Positions 16,141-24,315 of a stretch of DNA of 64,000 nt are shown here, piece by piece. The notes beneath the pieces were generated by a model. It saw nothing but the letters and a program-made list of their open reading frames with translations. It ran no database searches and was not told the origin of the DNA. A program made the translations under genes and the position numbers. The DNA is taken from contig CADCGK010000005.1 in the NCBI GenBank assembly GCA_902800965.1, forward strand, positions 1 to 64,000, given 5' to 3'. This DNA comes from an uncultured Bacteroidia bacterium. GTDB lineage: Bacteria; Bacteroidota; Bacteroidia; Bacteroidales; F082. Within the stretch, counting starts at the first letter, position 1, and every line of letters starts with the position of its first letter.

Positions 16141-17061
16141 ATGGAAGAAAAACAGTGTACTCTTAGACGAAAAATCAGTGTCACGGGAGCAGGGCTACAC
16201 ACACGTCAGTGCGGCACCCTGACTTTCAATCCGGCCCCTGTCAACACGGGCATCCGCTTCCGTCGCATTGATCTCGAAGACCAGCCGATTATTGAGGCTG
16301 ACGTCGATAACGTTATCGATACTACCAGAGGTACCACCTTGGGTAAAGGCGGTGTCAAGATATATACCGTTGAACATGTGCTGGCCTCCTTGAGGGGAAT
16401 GGGTGTGGACAATGTCCTGATCGATATTGACGTGGAAGAAACGCCTATTATGGATGGCAGCGGCAAGGAATTCGTCAAGGTGATCAAAGAGGCGGGTATC
16501 GTTCAGCAGAAAGCCTTGCGCGACTACTATGTCATCAAGGAGCCCATCAGCTACCGTAATGAGGTGCTGGGCATTGAACTCTCCATTGAGCCTTGCGAAT
16601 CTTTCCAGGTGGACGTTACCGTGAAATACAACACAAAGGTGTTGGACCAACAAAGCGCCTCCCTGCACGATATGAAAGACTTTGAGTCCGAGATCGCTCC
16701 TTGCCGTACCTTCGTGTTCCTTCATGAACTGGAAACGCTTCTCAGCCGTAACCTTATCAAAGGCGGCGACTTGACGAATGCCATCGTGTTTGTCAATAAG
16801 AACGTCTCTTCCGAAGAGCTTGACCATATTGCCGCATTCTTCAAGAAGCCGAAAGTCATCGTGAAGGAAGGCGGTATCTTGAACAACGTTGATCTTTATT
16901 TTGAAAATGAGCCGGCACGCCACAAACTGCTGGATGTCATCGGCGACCTGACTTTGGTGGGGAAACCGATCAAAGGCCATGTCACTGCCTACAAGCCGGG
17001 TCATTTCTCCAACACCTCCTTTGCGAGAAAGATCAAACACGCCATGCTTCAACAAGAATAA
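16141..17061 (+). CDS. lpxC: UDP-3-O-acyl-N-acetylglucosamine deacetylase, not fused to FabZ
   Basis: 306 residues from the ATG at 16141 (a TTG at 16135 would add two residues). LpxC is the zinc deacetylase that commits UDP-3-O-acyl-GlcNAc to lipid A. Zinc ligands and catalytic residues are present: YTVEHVLASLRG (His), DGSGKEF, the C-terminal HKLLDVIGDL (His and Asp) and KPGHFSN (His). In most Bacteroidetes the gene encodes an LpxC-FabZ fusion of about 460 residues; here it stops after KIKHAMLQQE, just where the linker to FabZ would begin, and lpxA follows after 12 bases. The FabZ dehydratase must therefore be encoded elsewhere. Confidence 0.93.
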   Translation: MEEKQCTLRRKISVTGAGLHTRQCGTLTFNPAPVNTGIRFRRIDLEDQPIIEADVDNVIDTTRGTTLGKGGVKIYTVEHVLASLRGMGVDNVLIDIDVEETPIMDGSGKEFVKVIKEAGIVQQKALRDYYVIKEPISYRNEVLGIELSIEPCESFQVDVTVKYNTKVLDQQSASLHDMKDFESEIAPCRTFVFLHELETLLSRNLIKGGDLTNAIVFVNKNVSSEELDHIAAFFKKPKVIVKEGGILNNVDLYFENEPARHKLLDVIGDLTLVGKPIKGHVTAYKPGHFSNTSFARKIKHAMLQQE

Positions 17062-17073
17062 AAAATCACGACC

Positions 17074-17859
17074 ATGAATCAACCTTTAGCCTACATCCAT
17101 CCGAACGCCCGTATTGCTGATGATGTGAAAATTGAACCGTTCGCTTGGATTGGCGAAGACGTTGAAATCGGCTCCGGAACTTGGGTTGGACCAAATGCCA
17201 CCATCATGGATGGCGCCCGTATCGGAAAGAACTGCAAGATTTTCCCTGGTGCAGTGATCTCCGCTATTCCACAGGATTTGAAATATAAAGGTGAGACCAC
17301 CTATTGTTATATAGGCGACGGCACGACGGTGCGCGAATCCGCTACGGTCAACAAAGGCACCGCAGCCAGTGGCAAGACAGTCGTTGGCAAGGATTGTCTG
17401 CTGATGGCTTTCACCCATGTGGCTCATGACTGCTATCTTGGCGACCATGTCATCATGTCGAATGTGGCTTCGTTGGCAGGGCATATTGTTGTTGAGGATT
17501 GGGCTATCCTTGGCGGCTTGGCCGCGGTGAGCCAGTTCTGCCGTATCGGCGCCCATGTGATGATCTCAGGTGGTGCCATGATCAACAAGGACATTCCGCC
17601 GTTTGTCAAGACGGGTACGGGATATCCTGTTTCCTACGCTGGTGTAAACTACATTGGACTGGGCAGAAGGGGCTTCACCAAAGAGCGTATCAACGCGATT
17701 CAAGATGTTTACAGGGTCATCTATAGTGCGGGAATGAATGTCTCACAAGCTGTACAATACATCAAGGCAAACCTTCCTGCATCTGAGGATCTCGATGCCA
17801 TTGTTAGCTTTATTGAGAACTCCAAGATCGGTATCATGAAGAATACTGTTGGAGAATAG
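17074..17859 (+). CDS. lpxA: UDP-N-acetylglucosamine O-acyltransferase
   Basis: 261 residues, normal for LpxA, the first step of lipid A synthesis (3-O-acylation of UDP-GlcNAc from acyl-ACP). A left-handed beta helix of hexapeptide repeats fills residues ~1-190; the catalytic His118 sits in FTHVAHDCYLGDHV and the ISAIPQDLKYKGE loop (62-74) is typical. The C-terminal helical domain (about 195-261) binds ACP. Its last 26 bases overlap the end of the convergent glycosyltransferase gene. Confidence 0.96.
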   Translation: MNQPLAYIHPNARIADDVKIEPFAWIGEDVEIGSGTWVGPNATIMDGARIGKNCKIFPGAVISAIPQDLKYKGETTYCYIGDGTTVRESATVNKGTAASGKTVVGKDCLLMAFTHVAHDCYLGDHVIMSNVASLAGHIVVEDWAILGGLAAVSQFCRIGAHVMISGGAMINKDIPPFVKTGTGYPVSYAGVNYIGLGRRGFTKERINAIQDVYRVIYSAGMNVSQAVQYIKANLPASEDLDAIVSFIENSKIGIMKNTVGE

Positions 17860-18958
17860 CCTCTCCAATCTTTTCCGCTGAAAAAGTTTTGATGGCATAG
17901 TCGCGAATGGCTTGGCGATCGTAGTCTTGACTATGGTCGAGCATAGTGTTCATGCCTTGCAACAGCGCTTCTTCGTCGCCTGATGGAATGAGGATGCCTC
18001 TCTCAGGCGAGAGGATCTCTGCAATGCCGCCAACTGCGGATGATAACACGGGGACTCCACTTGCAAATGCCTCCACGATGACGCAAGGCAGGTTCTCGAA
18101 GTTGGAAAACAGCACAAAGAAATCGGCTTCTTGATAGGCTTGGGCCACTTCTTCAGAGGTCTTCTTGCCGTGGAAGATGACGCAGTCGGAAAGGTTGTGA
18201 TCCTTGACGAAGGCCTTGAATTCGGGGGCTTCATAGTCATGGATGACATGAAGCTCAAAGTCTTGGCGTTGTTGCCATAGCCTTTCTACGACGCGCAAGA
18301 TGCCGCTGAAATTCTTGGCCTCATCCCGTAACGTGGAGATGTGGAGTATCTGTTTCTTCCCATCATGATGCGGAGTCCCAAGCTTGAACGTATCTGTGTT
18401 GACAAGGTTGTAAATCACCTGGAAACGATTGTGGATGCCATGACCTTCCATGCAGTGTTGCAAGTCGAGGCTGACAGGCATGATGAGCGAGGCGTTGTTG
18501 GCGATCTTGACGATCTTCCTCTTCAATTTCCCGACCATGACATCTTTGTTTTGTGGCTGGTATATGGTCCAGTGCTCGGTCATGACATAGTTGTAGCCGT
18601 AGAGTTTTTTCCACAACAATGCCACCTGCCCAAGCGGATAGGCGACGTGTAGATGGATCAAGTCGGGCTTGAAGAAACGTTTTTTGATATAGTTGAGACC
18701 GTATTGGTACATCCGAAGCATCTTAAGCTTGCGCAAGGCGTTCATCTTCAGCGGACGGATGTATATCTGCACGTGGATATGGTGTGCTCCCTGAATCTCT
18801 TTGACCTCAAAAGACTGCGTCATGTCTTTGCCGTCGCAAACGGAGAGGATGACGGAACGGCATTCCTCAGGCAGTGCGTCGATCATGCGGACGCAGAAGT
18901 TGCCCAAAGTGGGGTCGTCGGGAGTGGGGAACCAGCTTAATAGGTGCAGGATGTTCAT
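17834..18958 (-). CDS. Family 4 glycosyltransferase
   Basis: 374 residues, GT-B fold. N-terminal domain starts MNILHLLSWFPTPDDPTLGNF, typical of GT4 enzymes acting in LPS or exopolysaccharide synthesis; the C-terminal nucleotide-sugar domain has the E-x7-E segment VEAFASGVPVLSSAVGGIAE near residues 306-325 with the preceding FFVLFSNFENLPCV. Sugar donor and acceptor are unknown. It is followed on the opposite strand by lpxA with a 26-base tail-to-tail overlap. Upstream are a methyltransferase and a flippase, so this is a small surface-polysaccharide cluster. Confidence 0.85.
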   Translation of the reverse strand: MNILHLLSWFPTPDDPTLGNFCVRMIDALPEECRSVILSVCDGKDMTQSFEVKEIQGAHHIHVQIYIRPLKMNALRKLKMLRMYQYGLNYIKKRFFKPDLIHLHVAYPLGQVALLWKKLYGYNYVMTEHWTIYQPQNKDVMVGKLKRKIVKIANNASLIMPVSLDLQHCMEGHGIHNRFQVIYNLVNTDTFKLGTPHHDGKKQILHISTLRDEAKNFSGILRVVERLWQQRQDFELHVIHDYEAPEFKAFVKDHNLSDCVIFHGKKTSEEVAQAYQEADFFVLFSNFENLPCVIVEAFASGVPVLSSAVGGIAEILSPERGILIPSGDEEALLQGMNTMLDHSQDYDRQAIRDYAIKTFSAEKIGEAILQQYSS

Positions 18959-18993
18959 TAGTTGTTCAGTTGGGAGTTGTTCAGTTGTTCAGT
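18958..18993. repeat. Short degenerate repeat (AGTTGTTC type)
   Basis: Four imperfect 'agttgttc' units at the junction of the glycosyltransferase and methyltransferase genes; part of it encodes the C-terminus of the methyltransferase (KKLNN). Confidence 0.55.
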
Positions 18994-19793
18994 TTTTTGG
19001 TTCTGATTTCAACCTCAAAGTATTTTTGGGGCGTTTCGTAGGGGACGAGCTTGTGGGTGTTGAAGTCCTCGGGCAGATACACGGCACACAGCGTGTTGGA
19101 GATATGGTAAATGTGTTTCCGCTTCTCGGCAGGTGCGCCATCCAAGATGGCCCCCATCACATCCCAGCGTATGGTCTCGGGGTCGAGGCCGTAGTCATGC
19201 CAGACGATGATGCTGCGTTCTCCCTTCAGTAGCTTAAAGGCGGTTTCGGTGTCTTTTTTCACGCTTTCGTAATGATGGTCGCCGTCCACGAAGACCATGT
19301 CGTACTTACCGAAATGAGGTCCGAAATCGAAGGTCTGCGAGTCGCCGTAAAGCTGTTCCACGTTGTTCAGGTCCTTGCTGAAGAAACTGTGCAGGTCGGC
19401 ATACAATTGGTTGTTGGTAAGTCTGACAATGTCTTCTTTAGGAAGGTTGAAGGTAACGCAATGCTGGGCAACGTCGGCCAGGTTGGCCACGCTCTCGCCG
19501 CGCCAAGTGCCAATTTCGAAATACTCCTGCACAACATAACGCTTGGCCAAAGCTCTCAGTAAAGCGATGTCGATAGGCATGGTGGCTCCGGAGAGATAGG
19601 CGTAGGGCTTGGCTATTTCATCGAAATCGGGGAACAACTCGTTGATTTCGATGACGGGAAGACCATCTGAAAGTCCGTATTTGCGGATGACATCTTCCTT
19701 GTTGCTTCCTTCGTCTTGTAAGACGAGGTTGAGCAAGTAGGGATGCCTGATGATGCGTCCGATGGCTTTGGTAAATTTCTTTAGTTTATTCAT
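18981..19793 (-). CDS. Class I SAM-dependent methyltransferase
   Basis: 270 residues. The Rossmann-fold SAM site is visible as YFEIGTWRGESVANLADVA (near 92-110), followed by an acidic strand and FGKYDMVFVDGDHHYESVKKD cut by the fold at FVDGDHHY (near 167-174), which is typical of Methyltransf_24/MacrocinOMT-like enzymes. The DGDHHY motif often binds a divalent metal in catechol-type O-methyltransferases. Substrate unknown; the neighbouring flippase and glycosyltransferase suggest a sugar in a surface polysaccharide. It overlaps the flippase start-side gene by 8 bases. Confidence 0.75.
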   Translation of the reverse strand: MNKLKKFTKAIGRIIRHPYLLNLVLQDEGSNKEDVIRKYGLSDGLPVIEINELFPDFDEIAKPYAYLSGATMPIDIALLRALAKRYVVQEYFEIGTWRGESVANLADVAQHCVTFNLPKEDIVRLTNNQLYADLHSFFSKDLNNVEQLYGDSQTFDFGPHFGKYDMVFVDGDHHYESVKKDTETAFKLLKGERSIIVWHDYGLDPETIRWDVMGAILDGAPAEKRKHIYHISNTLCAVYLPEDFNTHKLVPYETPQKYFEVEIRTKKLNN

Positions 19794-21090
19794 TGTCAGT
19801 AGGTTGTTTCGAAAGTTGTTGCTTTAATCCAGCGAGGTAGTTTTGTATTTCGCTTTTAGTCAGTATCAGGTCATGGCCTTTGAAATGCGACTCTTTCATA
19901 AAGAAGACGAAAAGGAAGATGGCATTGACGGTATAGGACACGGCCGAGGTGATGGCGGCTCCCGTGACATCATAACGAGGTATCAGGGTAAAGCCGAGAA
20001 TACAGGTGACAGCCAATCCGCATAAGGCGGCGAAGGTGTTCATCTGATAGCGTCCGATGCCGGAGTAATAATGGCCAAGGATGAGGAAGACGCAATAGAA
20101 CAGGACCCCTGGGGCGAGGATGCGGATGATGCCGGCCATCTCGCCGAACTCTGGGCCGAAAACGAAGGTGTAAACAGATGGGGGCAATAGACACAGCACA
20201 ATGATGGCAAAGGCAGATACAACCAAGCATATCTTGTTCAGGTCCAACGTAAGTTTCTGGGCGTAATTGCGGTCGTCGGCATTGGCGATGCGGGCATACT
20301 GCACCAGGGCGATGCTGTTGCTGATGATCCAGATGGCCTCGGCCAGAGAAAGGGCGTTGGAGAATACGCCCACGCGACCTACATTGATGTATTTGTCTAA
20401 AAGATAATAGCTTAGTCTAAGGTTGAAAAACTGTACGAAGTGACCGGTCTGATTGAGGAACCCGTACTTGAACAGGTCTTTCAAGACAGGCTTGTAATCC
20501 TTGTCCTTGTCATGGCTGAGGTTGGCGTATTCCTTTCTCAGCATCCAAACGCCCAACAAGAAAGTGCCTCCGTAGGCAGCATAAAGACCGATGACATAGC
20601 CATAAATGTCGGTTCTCTTCAAGATGAGGTAATAAACGGCTAGTGTCAGGACTAACAAAACAGGCTGAAGCAAGGTGTTGTAGTTGGCTTTTTTGATTTC
20701 TTCCTTGCCCACCAAAAAACGGAAGTTGATGTTGCTGAGGGAGGAAATGAACGAAAGGATGGCCACATGTGCAACTAGATTTGGAGCCAGTTTCGGATAG
20801 AACAGCCAGATGGCGAAGCCCATCACCACGGCGATGAGGGCAGCCCAAACCGTTGAGGCCACCAGTATCTTCTTGAAGGAATGCCGTGGGGCAAGGTAGA
20901 TGATGCTGGCGCCACAGACGATCTCGGAAAAAATCAGGATAAACGTGATGGTGGTCAGCAGCAGGGCTTGTGTGCCTTTGCCAGTGTCACCCAGGACTTG
21001 TGAGAGGAGTACGGCAATCAGGAAGTTGATGACTGCTGCCGTGATCTTGGTGCCGAAGGTGTTGATGATCTTCTTGAACATGCCTCTCAC
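19786..21090 (-). CDS. Polysaccharide flippase / oligosaccharide transporter (MOP superfamily)
   Basis: 434 residues with about 12 hydrophobic segments in the layout of Wzx/MATE-like flippases: the N-terminus has FGTKITAAVINFLIAVLLSQ followed by LGDTGKGTQALLL, and the central cytoplasmic loop carries KDLFKYGFLNQTGHFVQF. It would move lipid-linked oligosaccharides across the inner membrane. The ATG at 21081 (MFKKIINTFG) is an alternative start. It is 12 bases downstream of lolA and overlaps the methyltransferase by 8 bases, so an operon lolA-flippase-methyltransferase-glycosyltransferase is plausible. Confidence 0.8.
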   Translation of the reverse strand: MRGMFKKIINTFGTKITAAVINFLIAVLLSQVLGDTGKGTQALLLTTITFILIFSEIVCGASIIYLAPRHSFKKILVASTVWAALIAVVMGFAIWLFYPKLAPNLVAHVAILSFISSLSNINFRFLVGKEEIKKANYNTLLQPVLLVLTLAVYYLILKRTDIYGYVIGLYAAYGGTFLLGVWMLRKEYANLSHDKDKDYKPVLKDLFKYGFLNQTGHFVQFFNLRLSYYLLDKYINVGRVGVFSNALSLAEAIWIISNSIALVQYARIANADDRNYAQKLTLDLNKICLVVSAFAIIVLCLLPPSVYTFVFGPEFGEMAGIIRILAPGVLFYCVFLILGHYYSGIGRYQMNTFAALCGLAVTCILGFTLIPRYDVTGAAITSAVSYTVNAIFLFVFFMKESHFKGHDLILTKSEIQNYLAGLKQQLSKQPTDNE

Positions 21091-21102
21091 TCGGTTTGGT
21101 GA

Positions 21103-21645
21103 CTATCTCATGTCGATGACGTCCACCTCGGGATAGGCTTTCTCGTCAAAGGTAAAGAAATCTTTCTGATAGTCTTGGTCGAACTTCATCTCAATGATGT
21201 TTAGCACCATTTTGACTCCTTCGTCGATTTCGACCTCCAGGCTCTTGAGATTGCCTTTTTTGTCGATGACAGGATTGAGGCCGGAGCTATCCCTTTCAAG
21301 GTTGTCGAGAATCTTGTAGGGGGTGTCGTCATCAGCGGCATCGCCCACCATCACTTCCTTGTCTTCAACGATATAGTGCCACGTCGTCTTTCCGTTGGAG
21401 ATGGCTTGCTGGTCTTCCATGATCAATTTGTAGGCATTGTCCTGAAAATAAGCCTTGCCTTGCTTGGGCTCTTCTGTTTTGGCAGCGTCGCTGATGGTCT
21501 GGTAAGTGAATGTTACCTCCATGCTTTTGTGATTACGGAGGGATTGTGCAAGCTTTTTGATGGCGTCGCTGTTGTTCTGTGCGAACAATGTGCTTGAGGC
21601 AATCGTGAATAAGATGGCTACGATGAATGTGAGTTGCTTTTTCAT
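21103..21645 (-). CDS. LolA-like periplasmic outer-membrane lipoprotein carrier
   Basis: 180 residues with a signal peptide ending near LFAQ (residue ~23). The size and the pattern of the mature part fit the LolA/LolB open-barrel fold: LRNHKSMEVTFTYQTISD (37-54), GKAYFQDNAYKLIMEDQQAISNGKTTWHY spread over 63-91, and a DGVKMVL..IEMKF C-terminal half. In other Bacteroidetes a LolA family gene follows ftsK as here. The start ATG overlaps the ftsK stop by 4 bases (ATGA), showing tight coupling. Confidence 0.8.
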   Translation of the reverse strand: MKKQLTFIVAILFTIASSTLFAQNNSDAIKKLAQSLRNHKSMEVTFTYQTISDAAKTEEPKQGKAYFQDNAYKLIMEDQQAISNGKTTWHYIVEDKEVMVGDAADDDTPYKILDNLERDSSGLNPVIDKKGNLKSLEVEIDEGVKMVLNIIEMKFDQDYQKDFFTFDEKAYPEVDVIDMR

Positions 21646-24290
21646 ATTCCTTGGTCTTTGAACTCCAAATCCTTCAAAATCTGTTCCAAAGCGAATTCGT
21701 TGGCAACTTTTACCTCACGGGACTTGCTTCCCGAGAACGGTCCCACGATGCCTGCGGCCTCCAGTTGGTCGATGATACGGCCTGCGCGGTTGTAGCCGAG
21801 TTTAAGTTTGCGCTGGATCATGGAGGTGGAACCTTGCTGGGTTTGAACCACAATACGTGCGGCATCTTCGAACAACGGGTCGCGTTCGTCGCCATCTTCA
21901 AAGTCACCGCCTTCGCTACTTTCTTCGTCAGGCACTTCGGGCAGCAGGTAAGGCTCACTGAAGCCGTGTTGCTCGCCAATGAAAGAGGTGATGCTTTCCA
22001 CCTCTGGTGTGTCAATGAAAGCGCATTGTAGACGCACCAAGTCATTGCCTGTTGAAAGCAACATGTCGCCTCTGCCGATGAGTTGGTTGGCACCACTTTG
22101 GTCAAGGATTGTCTTGGAATCGACTTGCGAGATGACACGGAAGGCGATACGGGCAGGGAAGTTGGCCTTGATGGAGCCCGTGATGATGTTGACCGATGGA
22201 CGCTGGGTGGCGATGATGAGGTGGATGCCGATGGCACGGGCCAATTGGGCTAGTCGTGCGATAGGAGCCTCTACGTCGCGGCCTGCGGTCATGATAAGGT
22301 CTGCGAACTCATCGACGACCAACACGATGTAAGGTAGATAACGGTGGCCTTCGGTAGGCAACAACCTGCGGCTCTTGAACTTCTCGTTGTATTCGATGAT
22401 GTTACGGCATTCGGCAGCTTTCAACAGGTCGTAGCGCTGGTCCATCTCGATACAGAGGGAGTTGAGGGTGCGCACCACTTTCTTCACGTCGGTGATGATG
22501 GCGTCTTCCGAATCGGGGAGCTTGGCCAGGTAATGGCGTTCAATGCGGTTGTAGAGGGTGAGTTCGACCTTCTTGGGATCCACCATGATGAATTTCAGGT
22601 CGGAGGGATGTTTGCTGTAAAGCAGTGAGGCGATGATGGCGTTCAAGCCGACAGATTTACCTTGCCCTGTAGCACCAGCCATCAGGATATGCGGCATCTT
22701 GGCGAGGTCGAATACATAGGTCTCGTTGGAGATGGTCTTGCCGATGGCGCAGGGTAGGGCGAATTTGTTGTTCTGGAACTTCTCTGAGGCGAGCACGCTG
22801 CGCATGGAGACGGTCTCGGGCTTCTTGTTCGGTACTTCGATGCCGATGGTTCCCTTGCCTGGGATAGGGGCGATGATACGGATGCCAAGGGCAGATAAAC
22901 TTAAGGCAATGTCGTCTTCCAGATTTTTGATCTTGGAAATACGGACACCGGCGGCAGGGACGATTTCGTAAAGGGTAACCGTTGGTCCAATAGTGGCCTT
23001 GATCTTGTCGATCTTGATGCCGTAGTTGCCTAAGGTCTCAACGATCTTGTTTTTGTTGGCTTCCAATTCCTCGTTGCTCACCTCGGCACGCTTGTCGCCA
23101 TAGTCGTTGAGCAGATCCAGGGTCGGGAACTTATAGCCGCTCAATTCATAATGAGGATCGAAAGGTGTATCGATGGTATGATGTTCTTTTTCTTCCTTGA
23201 TGGTTTTCTCGTCAGGAATCTCTTCGATTTCCAGTTTTACATCCTCAGTGGGATTGGTGACCTCCAACGTTGTGTTGGAGGTAGAATACTCCACTTTGGG
23301 TGTGGAATTCTCCTCTTTTTTGTCGTTGTTGTCGCGGACGGTGTTCTCAGCGGGTCTGTGAATCACCGTGATGGGAGGCAGTTCTTCGTCGTCGAAATCA
23401 CTGGGGTCGATTTCATCCTCCTCGTCATGGTTGTCATCGTCGTTAAAGTTGTCATTGTTGTTCAAGTTGTTTTCATCCCCAAACCCATCATCAACGACAT
23501 CAATGTTATTTTCGTATTGGTTTTGTAATTGCTGTTGTTGTTTCAAGGCCCTGCGTTCGGCTCTCTTCTCGCGCCATTCCCTGAAGGTGTCGATGTTCAG
23601 GTTGAATTGGAAGAGCAGGTAGAGCAGGAACACGAAGACAAGGGTGAGGATAACTCCCGATTTGCCCATGAAGCTGTAGATGTTGGCATTCAGGAATTTT
23701 CCAACGGCACCGCCGAAGATTTCGCAAGCTTTGTTGGGTGCGGCGAAATTGATGAATCCGAAGAGCAGCGGGATCCATGCCAACAGCATGATGGCGTGAA
23801 TCCAAACGTTCCACATCTTGATCCTGCGGCCAATGGTAAGACGAAGTCCGATGATGGTCAGAAGATATACAAAGAAAATGGAGCCCAGTCCAAATGATTC
23901 TTTCACAAGGATTTGAGAGAGGTACGACCCGAACTTGCCTGTGAAGTTGTCAAATTGGATGGCCTTGCCGAAAAGTGTGGCGCCCGTCTCGTGATAGGAG
24001 CCGTTGAAGTAGCTGACGAAGAAGGAAAGCAGGGAGATGGCGAGGAAGAAGGCGAGGCAAAGCACCAGGACTCCGGTGATGTATTTTACTCTAGGGTCTG
24101 GAGTGTGCGGCTTCTTGTCCTTTTTATCCTTTGTCTCCTTGACAGCCTTTTCTTTCTTGGGTTTTTCTGGTTTTTTCTCCAGAGCTTGCTTCTTTTCCGG
24201 AGCTTGCTTTGTCTCGAAGGAGTCTTCTATGACCGGTTTAGGCTGCGGTTTGGGCTTGAAGGTGTTTTCTTTTATCTTGTTTTCTGCCAT
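21642..24290 (-). CDS. ftsK: DNA translocase FtsK/SpoIIIE
   Basis: 882 residues. FtsK pumps DNA at the division septum and helps resolve chromosome dimers. Order of parts: Lys/Glu/Pro-rich N-terminus (1-65), four to five membrane helices (about 68-228), a very acidic Asn/Asp/Glu-rich linker (about 262-375), then the motor: Walker A GATGQGKS (539-546), Walker B LVVDEFADL, and the C-terminal gamma winged helix (DPLFEDAARIVVQTQQGSTS and SMIQRKLKLGYNRAGRIID) that reads KOPS-like sites. Its 3' end overlaps lolA by 4 bases. Confidence 0.96.
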   Translation of the reverse strand: MAENKIKENTFKPKPQPKPVIEDSFETKQAPEKKQALEKKPEKPKKEKAVKETKDKKDKKPHTPDPRVKYITGVLVLCLAFFLAISLLSFFVSYFNGSYHETGATLFGKAIQFDNFTGKFGSYLSQILVKESFGLGSIFFVYLLTIIGLRLTIGRRIKMWNVWIHAIMLLAWIPLLFGFINFAAPNKACEIFGGAVGKFLNANIYSFMGKSGVILTLVFVFLLYLLFQFNLNIDTFREWREKRAERRALKQQQQLQNQYENNIDVVDDGFGDENNLNNNDNFNDDDNHDEEDEIDPSDFDDEELPPITVIHRPAENTVRDNNDKKEENSTPKVEYSTSNTTLEVTNPTEDVKLEIEEIPDEKTIKEEKEHHTIDTPFDPHYELSGYKFPTLDLLNDYGDKRAEVSNEELEANKNKIVETLGNYGIKIDKIKATIGPTVTLYEIVPAAGVRISKIKNLEDDIALSLSALGIRIIAPIPGKGTIGIEVPNKKPETVSMRSVLASEKFQNNKFALPCAIGKTISNETYVFDLAKMPHILMAGATGQGKSVGLNAIIASLLYSKHPSDLKFIMVDPKKVELTLYNRIERHYLAKLPDSEDAIITDVKKVVRTLNSLCIEMDQRYDLLKAAECRNIIEYNEKFKSRRLLPTEGHRYLPYIVLVVDEFADLIMTAGRDVEAPIARLAQLARAIGIHLIIATQRPSVNIITGSIKANFPARIAFRVISQVDSKTILDQSGANQLIGRGDMLLSTGNDLVRLQCAFIDTPEVESITSFIGEQHGFSEPYLLPEVPDEESSEGGDFEDGDERDPLFEDAARIVVQTQQGSTSMIQRKLKLGYNRAGRIIDQLEAAGIVGPFSGSKSREVKVANEFALEQILKDLEFKDQGI

Positions 24291-24315
24291 TGTTTTTCGT
24301 CTTCAAATGATCAAT

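Noticed and set aside
16195..17082. 295-residue minus-strand frame opposite lpxC
   Set aside because: Codon-bias shadow of lpxC; no family resemblance.
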